DNA of 64,000 nt from Kitasatospora mediocidica KCTC 9733. GTDB lineage: Bacteria > Actinomycetota > Actinomycetes > Streptomycetales > Streptomycetaceae. The stretch is from the NCBI RefSeq assembly GCF_000744225.1, contig NZ_JQLN01000007.1:992001-1056000 (forward strand). The letters are read 5' to 3'. Position numbers and translations under genes: made by a program. Of the stretch, positions 1 to 8,483 are shown piece by piece (position 1 is the first letter of the stretch; each line of letters opens with the position of its first letter). The notes beneath the pieces are model-generated. The model made no database searches. It saw only the letters and a program-made list of their open reading frames with translations, and was not told the DNA's origin.

Positions 1-160
1 GCTGCGCGCCCACCCGGGGGACGTCCCGGTGCGGTTGCTGATGAAGGGCTCGCAGAAGAGCGTCCTGTTCGAGCTGGGCTTCATGGTGAACCCCGACAAC
101 GGGGCCTTCGCCAGCGAGATCAAGACCCTGCTGGGCCCGGGCGCCTGGGCGATCGAATAA
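1..160 (+). CDS. dnaE: C-terminus of probable DNA polymerase III alpha subunit (partial)
   Basis: The open frame enters from the left edge and ends at TAA 158-160, so only about 52 C-terminal residues are visible. The pattern (Leu-x-x-His-Pro-Gly, a Val-x-Leu strand, then a final Glu-Ile-Lys-x-Leu-Leu-Gly-Pro-Gly) resembles the tail of actinobacterial DnaE1, where the last small domain ends in Leu-Lys-x-Leu-Leu-Gly-Pro. The family call is inferred from this short tail and from synteny: dnaE lies upstream of the rluD-lspA-ileS block in streptomycetes. If right, the protein is the replicative polymerase catalytic subunit. The catalytic PHP and palm domains lie outside the window, so the call cannot be confirmed here. 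Confidence 0.5.
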   Translation, partial: LRAHPGDVPVRLLMKGSQKSVLFELGFMVNPDNGAFASEIKTLLGPGAWAIE

Positions 161-177
161 CTGGTTCCTCCCCCGTT

Positions 178-206
178 CTGACCACGGCTCGTCGCACGCT
201 AGTCTC
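178..206 (+). promoter_or_regulatory. Putative promoter for the Gln/Pro-rich membrane protein
   Basis: CTGACC at 178-183 and TAGTCT at 201-206 are 17 bp apart, a good -35/-10 pair for the housekeeping sigma factor. The -10 box lies inside the loop of the hairpin at 182-225. Transcription would start near 213, giving a roughly 48-nt leader before the ATG at 262. Confidence 0.4.
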
Positions 207-225
207 AGCGCGCGACGAGCCGTGG
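182..225 (+). terminator. 14-bp perfect hairpin after dnaE
   Basis: Arms at 182-195 and 212-225 are exact reverse complements, with a 16-nt loop. The hairpin starts 21 nt after the preceding stop codon. There is no U-run, which is common for streptomycete terminators. The loop carries a -10-like TAGTCT, so terminator and next promoter appear to overlap. Confidence 0.55.
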
Positions 226-261
226 AGACGCCGCGGGCCGCGCCGTCCAGAGGGGGACACC

Positions 262-1070
262 ATGAGCTACCCGCCACCCGCCGGCGGCTTCGCCGAACCG
301 CCCGCCAAGACCCGCCCCGGCGGCCTGCCGGGCCTGTCGGTGCTGCTGATCGCGGACCTGGTCCTCGAACTGGCCATCCTCGGCTACGACCTGAACCAGA
401 AGGGCGCGGCCTACCTGACCACGGCGGCCGGCTTCACCTACTCGACCTTCGCGAACGGGCCGGTGGGCTTCTTCGGCTCCGACTTCGCGGCCTGCGTGGC
501 ACTGATCACCATGATCATCGCGGGGTTCGGCGGGCGCGGCTGGATCCGGCCCGCCGGGGCGCTGCTGCTGTCGGTGAACGCCTACGGGATGGTCCAGGTG
601 ATCAGCGCTCAGTTCACCGGCTACGCCCACACCGAGGAGTCCTTCACCAAGCCGACCAGCAACCTACTGCTCAACCTGGACGTGATCGCCCAGATGCTGC
701 TGGCGCTGGCCTTCGTGATCGTGGTCGCCGCGACCCGCGGCCCGGCCCGCACCGCCCGGCCGGCCTTCGTCCCCGGCCAGCCGGGCGCCTACCAGGGCTG
801 GCAGCAGCCGCAGTTCGGCGCGACCCCGCAGCAGCAGCCGGTCGGCTACCCCGCCCCGCAGCAGCAGCAGCAGCCGCAACCGCCCGTCGGCTACCCCACC
901 CCGCAGCAGCAACAGCAGCCCGCTGCCTTCCCGCAGCAACCGCCCCAGCCGCCGCAGCCCGGCTACGCCCCGCCGCCGCCCCCTCGGCACCCCCGCAGCA
1001 GCAGCCGCAGCAGCAGCAGCCCGGCTACGGCTACCCGGCCGCCCCCACCGACGCCCCGCCGGCGCCTTAG
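262..1070 (+). CDS. Four-TM membrane protein with Gln/Pro-rich tail (apparent frameshift)
   Basis: The ATG at 262 follows an AGAGGGGGA ribosome-binding site. Residues 1-160 hold about four hydrophobic segments (near 25-45, 70-92, 97-115 and 137-157). A cytoplasmic tail of Gln, Pro, Gly and Tyr follows, with repeated 'VGYP-PQQQQQ' units. I do not recognise a functional family. The frame breaks in the Pro codons around 970-984. Reading on from 262 turns the Gln tail into Arg/Ser and runs antisense through the next gene to 1698. Adding one C to the five-C run at 979-983 restores a tail of PPS-APP-QQQP-QQQQ-PGYGYP ending at TAG 1068-1070. Either the assembly has a one-base error in this GC-rich repeat or the gene has a real frameshift. 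The coordinates given assume the restored frame. Confidence 0.6.
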
Positions 1071-1077
1071 ACCGCTC

Positions 1078-1656
1078 TCAGTCCAGCTCCGCCAGGAAGT
1101 CGAGCGCCGCGGCCCAGGTCAGCTCGGCCGCCTCGGCGTCGTAGTCCGGCAGCTCGGGGTCGGTGAAGAGGTGGCCCGCGCCGCGGTAGCGGTGCACCTC
1201 CACGTCCGCACCGGCCCTGCGCAGCTGCAGGTACCAGGTGTTCAGCCAGTCCTCGCTCTCGTACAGGTCCGGCTCGGCCACGTGCAGCTGGACCGGCACC
1301 GAGGTGGTCGCGTCCTCCCGCACGTCCGAGGTGCCGTGCAGGAGCAGCAGGCCCTGGGCGTTCTCGTCCGCGAGCGCCAGGTTCTGCGCCAGCGCGCCTC
1401 CGAGCGAGAAGCCCGCGTAGACCAGCCGCCCGCCGTCGGCCAGCAGCGGACCGACCTCGGTGACGGCCCGGCGCAGCAGCTCGTCGGTGCCGACCTCATC
1501 GTGGTAGGCCATGCCCTCGTCGAGGTCGTCGTAGACCCGGCCGTAGTAGACATCCGGCACCTTCACCTGGTGGCCGGCCGCCCGCAGCCGGTCGGCTGCG
1601 GCGTGCACCGCCGGGCGCAGGCCGTAGGCGGAGTGGAAGAGGACGATCTGGGCCAC
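1078..1656 (-). CDS. Dienelactone hydrolase-like alpha/beta hydrolase
   Basis: A 192-residue protein that starts at GTG 1656 behind CAGGAG. The fold is that of small DLH-type hydrolases: an N-terminal strand, a nucleophile elbow Gly-Phe-Ser84-Leu-Gly-Gly and a C-terminal Gly-His162 that fits the catalytic histidine. True dienelactone hydrolases use Cys as nucleophile. Ser at this position is typical of the wider family, so the substrate cannot be assigned. No signal peptide is visible, so it should be cytoplasmic. It lies convergent with the Gln/Pro-rich membrane protein, 7 bp from that gene's restored stop codon. Confidence 0.8.
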   Translation of the reverse strand: MAQIVLFHSAYGLRPAVHAAADRLRAAGHQVKVPDVYYGRVYDDLDEGMAYHDEVGTDELLRRAVTEVGPLLADGGRLVYAGFSLGGALAQNLALADENAQGLLLLHGTSDVREDATTSVPVQLHVAEPDLYESEDWLNTWYLQLRRAGADVEVHRYRGAGHLFTDPELPDYDAEAAELTWAAALDFLAELD

Positions 1657-1717
1657 CGGGTGCTCCTGGGGTGTTCAACGACGTGTACCCCCTCATGATC
1701 TCAGGAGACGGCTGATC

Positions 1718-2578
1718 TCAGGAGACGACGTCCTTGCGGGCGAAGCCCCGGACCGCCAGCGCCAGAAGGATCACCGAGTACGAGAGCGAGAGCGTCACGC
1801 CCTGGATCATGCCGCCCCACTCCAGGTGCGGCTGCAGCGCGTCCGCCCAGGCGTACTGCCAGTGCGCCGGCAGCCACTCGCGCAGGCCGCCCAGCGCCGT
1901 GATGGCGTCCAGCACCCCGGTGACGATCGAGATGAAGACCGCCCCGCCCACCGCGCCGAGCGGCGCGTCGGTCGCCGTCGAGAGGTAGAACGCCAGCGCG
2001 CCCACCACCAGCTCGCCCAGGAAGACGAATGCGACGGCGATCGCCAGGCGCGGCAGCGCGGTGGCGGCGGGCAGGCTGTCGCCGGTGGGCAGCCGCAGGT
2101 CGCCCCAGCCGTACGCCGCCGTGCCCACCGCCAGGCCGACCAGCGGCAGCAGCACGATCGCGGCGGCCGAGAAGAGCAGTCCGACGGTGAACTTGCGGAT
2201 CAGCAGCCTGGTACGCGGCACGGGCGCGGCCAGCAGGTAGCGCAGCGAGGACCAGCTGGCCTCCGCCGCCACGGTGTCCCCGCAGAACAGCGCGACCGGG
2301 ATGACCAGCAGGAACCCGGTGCCCATGAAGAGCATGGTGGCCGCGAAGTTGGGCCCCGAGGCGGTCGCCAGGTCGATGAAGGTGGTCTGGCCCGGCCGGC
2401 TCGGGGTCCCGCCGATCTGGAACGCCACCAGCACCACGAACGGCAGGGCGAGCAGCACCGCCAGGATGATCAGCGTCCGGCGCCGCCGCAGCTGGCGCAG
2501 CGCCTCGGTGCGCAGCGGCAGCGTGCGGTGCGGGCTGTAGCCGGCCGCGCGGTCGGTCTCGACAACGGGAACGCTCAC
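1718..2578 (-). CDS. ABC-2 type transporter permease
   Basis: A 286-residue integral membrane protein with about six hydrophobic helices (near 36-56, 78-100, 130-155, 172-195, 203-222 and 262-278) and an Arg-rich cytoplasmic N-terminus, the usual shape of single-gene ABC-2 exporter permeases. The GTG start overlaps the stop of the upstream ATPase fusion by 4 bp (GTGA), so the two are translationally coupled and should form one exporter. The cargo is unknown; this architecture also occurs in antibiotic-resistance and lipid exporters. Confidence 0.85.
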   Translation of the reverse strand: MSVPVVETDRAAGYSPHRTLPLRTEALRQLRRRRTLIILAVLLALPFVVLVAFQIGGTPSRPGQTTFIDLATASGPNFAATMLFMGTGFLLVIPVALFCGDTVAAEASWSSLRYLLAAPVPRTRLLIRKFTVGLLFSAAAIVLLPLVGLAVGTAAYGWGDLRLPTGDSLPAATALPRLAIAVAFVFLGELVVGALAFYLSTATDAPLGAVGGAVFISIVTGVLDAITALGGLREWLPAHWQYAWADALQPHLEWGGMIQGVTLSLSYSVILLALAVRGFARKDVVS

Positions 2579-5358
2579 GCTGAGCCTCCGATCAGGGAGA
2601 GGAAGGCGTCCTCCAGGCGGCGGTGCGGACCGGCCCGCTCCACGGGGATGCCGAGCCGGACGAGTTCGGCCACCAGCTCGCTGGCCGCCATGCCGTCCAG
2701 CCGGATCAGCAGCCCGTGCCCGGCCACCTCGGCGGCGCCGACCCCGGGCAGCGTCGCGGCCTTGCCGGCCGCGGCCGTCAGCTCCTCCAGGCCGTACGAG
2801 GCGGGTGTGCCGACCAGCAGCAGTTCGCCCGCGCCGACGATCTCCTCGACCGCGCCCGCGCTGACCAGCCGCCCGCGGTCCATCACCACCAGATGGGTGC
2901 AGCTCTGCTCGACCTCGGAGAGCAGGTGGCTGGAGACGATGACGGTCCGGCCGGCCGCCGCGTAGCGGATCAGCACCTCGCGCATCTCGCGGATCTGCGG
3001 TGGGTCGAGCCCGTTGGTCGGCTCGTCCAGGATCAGCAGGTCGGGCAGGCCCAGCATCGCCTGGGCGATCGCGAGGCGCTGGCGCATGCCCTGCGAGTAG
3101 GTGCGCACGGCCCGGTCCAGCGCCTCGCCGAGGTCGGCGATCACCAGCGCCTCGTCCAGGTGGGCGTCCTCGGCCGGGCGGCCGGTGGCCTGCCAGTAGA
3201 GCTTGAGGTTGGCCCGTCCGGTCAGGTGCGGCAGGAAGCCGGCGCCCTCGACGAACGCGCCGACCCGGGAGAGCACCGGCGCACCGGCCCGCACCGGGTG
3301 GCCGAAGATCCGCACCTCCCCGGCGTCCGGCCGGATCAGGCCCATCAGCATCCGCAGCGTGGTGGTCTTGCCGGCGCCGTTGGGCCCGAGCAGTCCGAGC
3401 ACCTGGCCCGCCTCCACCCGGAAGCCCAGCTCCCGGACGGCGTAGCGGTCGGTGGCGCCCTTGTAGCGCTTGCTCAGGCCGGTGATCTGCAGGGGCACGC
3501 CGAGCAGCTCCGGGTCGGCGGCGAGGTCCCGGCGGCGCCGGCCGAGCGGGCGCAGCAGCGGGAGCAGCAGCAGCGCGGCGGCCACCAGGGCGACCAGCGG
3601 CAGCACCCAGGTCCGCGCGGGCAGCGGGGTGGCCTCGGTGTGCAGCTCGGCCACCGTCGGCACGGTGAGCGGCCCGGCCACCGCGGCCTGGTAGGTCGCG
3701 GGCTGCACGGGCGAGGCGTAGGCGAGGTCGGTGCTGGCCAGCACCAGGCCCAGCCGGTGCCCGGCGGCGAAGGAGTGGTCGACGGCGGGCAGCGAGATCC
3801 GCACCGTCCGGCCGCCCGGCACGTCAGCGCCGGTGACCCGCAGCGGCGCGGCGAGTTGCTGCGGCAGGGTGCGCTTGCCGTCCGGCCCCAGGTCGTAGAG
3901 CTTGCCGAAGAGCACGGCGTCCGGCTGGTCGGCGTGCACCTGGACGGAGATCTGCGGGCTGCCGGTCAGTTGCAGCGGGGTGGCCAGCGGCGCGGAGTCG
4001 AACTCGGCGTACTGGCCGGGGAAGTCGAGCGAGAGGCCGACGCCCAGCGTGGCGGCCTGCGAGAGCGCGCCGAGGCCGGGCACCGTGGAGATGGCCGGCG
4101 GGGCGCCGCCGGGCGGGTTGGCGAAGGTCTGCCGGCCGCCCGTCAGGTCGACCGAGCGCGACCCGGTGCCGTTCAGTCCGGGGTAGCTGTTCGCGTCGGC
4201 GCCGCGCAGCACGGCCTGGAAGCCGGTGGAGTCCACTCCCCCGGTCCGGGTGACCCGGAAGGCCGGTCCGGTGCCGGTGTCCTGCTTCTTCAGGTAGTGG
4301 TCGAACCAGGCCCCGACGCGGGCGTCCACCCGGTCGCTGGTCTCGGTCCCGCCGTCGTGCCCGCCGGCGAACCAGTCGACGGCGACCGGCGCGCCGTTGG
4401 CGGCGACCGCCTTGGCGATGTCGTCGCCCTGGTCCAGCGGGAAGAGCGAGTCCTGTTCACCCTGGACCACCAGGGTCGGCACCTTCAGCTTCGCCGCCAC
4501 CGAGGACGGGCTCGACTGCTCCAGCAGCGCGATCGCCGCCGGGTCGGCGTGTCCGGAGGTGGCCACCCGGTTGTACATGGCGCAGAGTTCGGCGGTGAAG
4601 CTCCCGCAGCCCACCGGGCCGGTCCCGGTGGTCACCGCTGGCGCCGGCTTGCCGGTGGTGGAGGCGGTCAGGTCGCCGGCCGAACCGGTGGTGAAGAAGA
4701 TTCCGGCCCAGAGTTTCTTGAACACCCCGTCCTCGGCCGAGCCGCCCTGGACGCCCTGCGGGAAGAGCGCGTCCGCCAGGTTCCACCAGGTGATCCGGGT
4801 GGCGACGGCGTCGATCCGCGGGTCGGCCGCGGCGGCCAGCAGCGAGATGGCCCCGCCGTACGAGGCGCCGGTGATGCCGACCCGGGGGTCGCCGGGTCCG
4901 TCCAGCTGGACCTCCGGGCGCTGGGCCAGCCAGTCGACCAGGTGCCTGACGTCCTGAACCTCGCGGTCCGGCGCGTTGAGCCCGATCTGCCCGGTGGAGT
5001 GCCCGAAGCCGCGCGCCGACCAAGTCAGCACCGCGTACCCGGACCGCGCGAGACTGCGCGCCTCCCCGGCCTCGTCCGCCTTGCTCCCGCCGAAGCCGTG
5101 CGCGAGCAGGATCGCCGGGCGCGGGGTGCTGCCAGTGGTGAAGAACGAGGTGTCGATGGACACCTGGGCCGCGCTGCCGGGGGTCTCGGGCATCGACAGG
5201 AACCGGTCCTCCTCGCGCACCGGCGCCGGCTGGCCCGCCACGGCCACCGCCGTGCCCAGCCCAACGACCACCAGTAGCGCGACCAACGCCGCCACCACCC
5301 GCCGGCGCGTCGGCCTGCCGCACTCACGCCAACGACGCCAAGGGCCACCCAGGTTCAT
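2575..5358 (-). CDS. Fusion: secreted-type X-Pro peptidase-like hydrolase plus ABC ATPase
   Basis: A 927-residue fusion. Residues 20-40 are a basic stretch and hydrophobic segment (signal anchor). Residues about 65-350 are a CocE/X-Pro dipeptidyl-peptidase-like alpha/beta hydrolase with Gly-Ala-Ser166-Tyr-Gly-Gly, Asp303 and His334 as the likely triad. A beta-rich C-terminal domain of that family follows (about 350-570), then a membrane segment (about 580-600), then a full ABC ATPase (about 625-920) with Walker A GPNGAGKT near 657, signature YSQGMRQR and Walker B LLILDEPT. The topology implies a hydrolase outside the membrane joined to an ATPase inside. The ATG at 5358 was chosen; an in-frame TTG at 5397 adds 13 unlikely residues. 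It is coupled to the permease downstream. Related fusions may exist in other actinobacteria, but the architecture is unusual. Confidence 0.85.
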   Translation of the reverse strand: MNLGGPWRRWRECGRPTRRRVVAALVALLVVVGLGTAVAVAGQPAPVREEDRFLSMPETPGSAAQVSIDTSFFTTGSTPRPAILLAHGFGGSKADEAGEARSLARSGYAVLTWSARGFGHSTGQIGLNAPDREVQDVRHLVDWLAQRPEVQLDGPGDPRVGITGASYGGAISLLAAAADPRIDAVATRITWWNLADALFPQGVQGGSAEDGVFKKLWAGIFFTTGSAGDLTASTTGKPAPAVTTGTGPVGCGSFTAELCAMYNRVATSGHADPAAIALLEQSSPSSVAAKLKVPTLVVQGEQDSLFPLDQGDDIAKAVAANGAPVAVDWFAGGHDGGTETSDRVDARVGAWFDHYLKKQDTGTGPAFRVTRTGGVDSTGFQAVLRGADANSYPGLNGTGSRSVDLTGGRQTFANPPGGAPPAISTVPGLGALSQAATLGVGLSLDFPGQYAEFDSAPLATPLQLTGSPQISVQVHADQPDAVLFGKLYDLGPDGKRTLPQQLAAPLRVTGADVPGGRTVRISLPAVDHSFAAGHRLGLVLASTDLAYASPVQPATYQAAVAGPLTVPTVAELHTEATPLPARTWVLPLVALVAAALLLLPLLRPLGRRRRDLAADPELLGVPLQITGLSKRYKGATDRYAVRELGFRVEAGQVLGLLGPNGAGKTTTLRMLMGLIRPDAGEVRIFGHPVRAGAPVLSRVGAFVEGAGFLPHLTGRANLKLYWQATGRPAEDAHLDEALVIADLGEALDRAVRTYSQGMRQRLAIAQAMLGLPDLLILDEPTNGLDPPQIREMREVLIRYAAAGRTVIVSSHLLSEVEQSCTHLVVMDRGRLVSAGAVEEIVGAGELLLVGTPASYGLEELTAAAGKAATLPGVGAAEVAGHGLLIRLDGMAASELVAELVRLGIPVERAGPHRRLEDAFLSLIGGSA

Positions 5359-5457
5359 GGATAGCGACCCTACCCGTCGAACCTGAGTACACGCCAAGCC
5401 CCGGACGAAGCATCACCAATCACCCGAAACCGTCGGCTGTCCCCCTATCGTGATCCC

Positions 5458-6477
5458 GTGCTCTGGCCGCTGCTCACCCTGCTCGCCGTCGTCGCCGTCA
5501 CGCTGGCCGTCGGCTGGCTGGTCGATCAGGCCTTGCAGCGGGCCGCGGCCCGGCGCCCCGACGCGCGCGTCTGGGCGCTGCTGCGGCGCTGCCGGGTGCC
5601 GCTGCAACTGGTGGTCGCCGTCGCCCTGCTGATGGCCGCCCGGCTGCCGTCCCGGCTGCTGGACCTGCCCGACCGGGACTTCCAGCACGCTCTGCTGCTG
5701 GTGCTGATCGCCGCGCTCGGCTGGCTGGCCGTCAGGATCACCGCCGCACTGCTGGAGGCGGTGCTCAGCCGCTACGAGACGACGGCCGGCGATCCTGCCC
5801 GCCTGCAACGCGTGCACACCCGGATCAGCATGCTGCGCCGGATGACCAGTGCGCTGATCGTGGTGGTCACGCTGGCGGTCATGCTGCTCACCTTCGAGGC
5901 GATGCGCACGGTCGGCGCCAGCCTGCTGGCCTCGGCCGGGCTGATCGGCGTGGTCGCGGGCATCGCCGCGCAGAGCACGCTGGGCAACTTCTTCGCCGGG
6001 CTGCAGATCGCCTTCGGCGACACGGTGCGGATCGGCGACACCGTGGTCGTCGAGGGGCAGCAGGGCGAGGTGGAGGAGATCACCCTCACCTACCTGGTGG
6101 TGCGGCTCTGGGACTACCGGCGGCTGATCGTGCCGGTCTCGTACTTCGTCAGCAAGCCGTTCGAGAACTGGACCCGCAAGGACCCCGGCCTGCTGGCGGT
6201 CGTCCTGCTGCACCTGGACCACACCACGCCGATGCCCGAACTGCGCGAACGGCTGCACGAGTCCCTGGCGGGCAGCGCGCACTGGGACGGCGACGAATGG
6301 GCGCTGCGGGTCGTCGACAGCACGCCGAGCACGGTCGTGGTGCGGGCGACGATGACCGCCCGCAGTCCCCAGGAGACCTTCCTGCTGCGCTGCCAGGTCC
6401 GCGAGGACCTGCTGGCCTTCCTGCGGGACGAGCATCCGGGCGCGCTCCCCCGGATCCGCACCGGCGAGGGCCGTTGA
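5458..6477 (+). CDS. MscS-family mechanosensitive ion channel
   Basis: A 339-residue protein with four or five membrane helices. The pore-like helix near residues 160-185 (Gly/Ala-rich, Ile-Ala-Ala-Gln-Ser-Thr-Leu-Gly-Asn-Phe-Phe) is followed by the beta domain beginning Asp-x-Val-x-Ile-Gly-Asp, both hallmarks of small-conductance mechanosensitive channels. It should release solutes on hypo-osmotic shock. The GTG at 5458 is the first plausible start. The gene is divergent from the peptidase-ABC fusion, with about 100 bp between them, and convergent with the LURP-one-like gene. Confidence 0.9.
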   Translation: MLWPLLTLLAVVAVTLAVGWLVDQALQRAAARRPDARVWALLRRCRVPLQLVVAVALLMAARLPSRLLDLPDRDFQHALLLVLIAALGWLAVRITAALLEAVLSRYETTAGDPARLQRVHTRISMLRRMTSALIVVVTLAVMLLTFEAMRTVGASLLASAGLIGVVAGIAAQSTLGNFFAGLQIAFGDTVRIGDTVVVEGQQGEVEEITLTYLVVRLWDYRRLIVPVSYFVSKPFENWTRKDPGLLAVVLLHLDHTTPMPELRERLHESLAGSAHWDGDEWALRVVDSTPSTVVVRATMTARSPQETFLLRCQVREDLLAFLRDEHPGALPRIRTGEGR

Positions 6478-6483
6478 GCGCGG

Positions 6484-6987
6484 TCAGAAGTTGGTGAGCC
6501 GCTCGCCCTTGCGGTCCTGCAGGGTGTGGTCCACGCAGACCGCCAGGATCACCAGCAACAGGGCGTCCTGCTGGCTCATCACGTCGACCGCGTAGCAGTC
6601 CCGGAGGCTGAACCAGCGCCGGGATATGTGCGCGAGCGTGCTGCCCTCGTGCTGGATGTCGAACTCGCGGTCCCAGAAGTTGCCGGCTATCCGCAGCCGG
6701 CGCCCGTCGCTGAGCTTGACCTTGAAGCGGTCGCCGAACAGCTTGAAGTTCTTCTTGCTGAACTTGGCCAGCACCTGACCGTCGTGCTTGATCAGGATGG
6801 TGTGGTGGAAGGTGAAGGCCTTCTTCACGATGCCGGCCACCACCGTGCCCCGGCCGTCCACGAAGGCGAAGGTGGTCCGCAGCCGGAAGAGCTTCTTGTT
6901 GACCCGGTAGAGCTTCTCGCGGTGCTCGCTCTCGATCCAGGCTTCCTCGTGAAACGCGAACATCCGGTCGCGCACCAGGTAGCGCAT
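6484..6987 (-). CDS. LURP-one-related (tubby-like) protein
   Basis: A 167-residue protein of alternating short beta strands with repeated Lys-Lys-x-Phe, Gly-x-Val and Phe-x-Val-Lys-Leu patterns. The N-terminus Met-Arg-Tyr-x-Val-Arg-Asp and the terminal hydrophobic helix (Leu-Leu-Leu-Val-Ile-Leu-Ala-Val) match the LURP-one-related/DUF567 fold of bacterial phospholipid scramblase-like proteins. The biochemical role in bacteria is not established. The gene stands alone, convergent with mscS. Confidence 0.75.
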   Translation of the reverse strand: MRYLVRDRMFAFHEEAWIESEHREKLYRVNKKLFRLRTTFAFVDGRGTVVAGIVKKAFTFHHTILIKHDGQVLAKFSKKNFKLFGDRFKVKLSDGRRLRIAGNFWDREFDIQHEGSTLAHISRRWFSLRDCYAVDVMSQQDALLLVILAVCVDHTLQDRKGERLTNF

Positions 6988-7069
6988 GGGGTCCCCCGTC
7001 CAGGTCAGTGGCGTCGTGCCGCCCCAGAGCGTAGTGGGGACGGCCGACGGACCGGACGGGGGGACCTGC

Positions 7070-7522
7070 TCAGAAGCTCTTCACCATGGTGCGGTGGGGG
7101 ATGCCCGCGTCCTGGTAGACCGGGCCCTCGGCCGCGTAGCCGAGTCGTTCGTAGAAGCCCAGTGCCTGCACCTGGGCGTGCAGCTCGCACTGACGGGCGC
7201 CGCGCTCGCGGCCGGCCCGCTCGACGGCCCGCACCAGGTCCGCGCCCAGCCCGGTGCCCCGGGCGCGCTTGACGACCGCGAGCCGCCCGAGCAGCACCCG
7301 TCCCTCGACGCCGGTGAGCGCCAGCGCCTCGGCGCCGCTGATCAACCGGGCCGTGCCGAGCGGCACGCCGTCCTCGCCGAGCGCCAGCAGGTGCAGCGAG
7401 GTGGCGTCGAGATCGTCGTACTCGAGCTCGGCCGGCACGCCCTGCTCCTCGACGAAGACCTCCAGCCGCACCCGGCGGGCCAGCTCGAGCTCCGCCTCGG
7501 TGGAGACGACCGCGATCGGCAT
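7070..7522 (-). CDS. GNAT family N-acetyltransferase
   Basis: A 150-residue single-domain acetyltransferase. The ElaA-like N-terminus (Arg-x-Glu-Val-Phe-Val-Glu-Glu-Gln-Gly-Val-Pro) precedes the acetyl-CoA loop Arg-Ala-Arg-Gly-Thr-Gly-Leu-Gly near residue 85 and the terminal Phe-Tyr-x-x-x-Gly-Tyr motif. The start ATG at 7522 shares its A with the TGA stop of rluD, so it is the last gene of the lspA-rluD group. A longer frame upstream only reads through rluD out of frame. Substrate unknown. Confidence 0.9.
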   Translation of the reverse strand: MPIAVVSTEAELELARRVRLEVFVEEQGVPAELEYDDLDATSLHLLALGEDGVPLGTARLISGAEALALTGVEGRVLLGRLAVVKRARGTGLGADLVRAVERAGRERGARQCELHAQVQALGFYERLGYAAEGPVYQDAGIPHRTMVKSF

Positions 7523-8460
7523 CAGCTCTCCGCGGAGATCACGTCGAGGGCCTTCTGCAGGTCGGCCGCGTAGTCGCTGGTGAACTGCACCCACTCACCG
7601 TCCGCCGGGTGCTCGAAGGCCAGCGAGACCGCGTGCAGCCACTGCCGGGTCAGGCCCAGGCGCTTGGCGAGCGTCGGGTCGGCGCCGTAGGTGAGGTCAC
7701 CGACGCAGGGGTGGCGCAGCGCCGACATGTGCACCCGGATCTGGTGGGTGCGGCCGGTCTCCAGCTTGACGTCCAGCAGCGAGGCGGCCCGGTAGGCCTC
7801 GATCAGGTCGTAGTGGGTGACCGACGGCTTTCCGGCCTGGGTGACCGCCCACTTCCAGTCGGAGCTGGGGTGGCGGCCGATCGGGGCGTCCACGGTGCCG
7901 CTCATCGGGTCCGGGTGGCCCTGGACCAGGGTGTGGTACTTCTTCTCGGTCACCCGGTCGTGGAACTGGCGCTTGAGGTCGGTGTAGGCGCGCTCCGACT
8001 TGGCGACGACCATCAGGCCCGAGGTGCCGACGTCCAGGCGGTGCACGATGCCCTGGCGCTCTGCGGCGCCCGAGGTGGAGATCCGGTAGCCGGCGGCCGC
8101 CAGGTGGCCGATCACGGTGGGGCCGGTCCAGCCGGGGCTGGGGTGCGCGGCGACGCCGACCGGCTTGTCGACCAGCACGATGTCCTGGTCGTCGTGGACG
8201 ATGCGCATGCCCTCGACGAATTCGGGGACGATCTGCACCGGCGCGGCGGGCGCCGGGAGCTCGACCTCCATCCAGGAGCCGGCCATCACACGGTCGGACT
8301 TGCCGGCCAGGTCGCCGTCGATCCGGACCTTGCCCTCGGCGGCCAGCTCCGCGGCCTTGGTGCGGGAGAAGCCGAACATGCGGGCGAGGGCGGCGTCGAG
8401 ACGCTCGCCCTCAAGGCCGTCCGGTACGGGAAGGGTGCGGATCTGCGCTGCGGTACTCAC
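7522..8460 (-). CDS. rluD: Pseudouridine synthase, RluA/RluD family
   Basis: A 312-residue protein with an N-terminal S4 RNA-binding domain (residues about 17-62), then the catalytic RluA-type domain with His140-Arg-Leu-Asp143. The Asp is the nucleophile that isomerises uridine. By family it should modify 23S rRNA helix 69 or a related site. It starts at GTG 8460, 23 nt downstream of lspA, an order conserved in actinobacteria (lspA-rluD). Confidence 0.92.
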   Translation of the reverse strand: MSTAAQIRTLPVPDGLEGERLDAALARMFGFSRTKAAELAAEGKVRIDGDLAGKSDRVMAGSWMEVELPAPAAPVQIVPEFVEGMRIVHDDQDIVLVDKPVGVAAHPSPGWTGPTVIGHLAAAGYRISTSGAAERQGIVHRLDVGTSGLMVVAKSERAYTDLKRQFHDRVTEKKYHTLVQGHPDPMSGTVDAPIGRHPSSDWKWAVTQAGKPSVTHYDLIEAYRAASLLDVKLETGRTHQIRVHMSALRHPCVGDLTYGADPTLAKRLGLTRQWLHAVSLAFEHPADGEWVQFTSDYAADLQKALDVISAES

Positions 8461-8483
8461 CCGTACGAGTATGCCGCAACGAG

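Noticed and set aside
262..1698. A 478-codon reading of the first membrane protein running to 1698
   Set aside because: Past 984 the frame is antisense to the hydrolase gene and loses the Gln-rich pattern; a frameshift explains it better.
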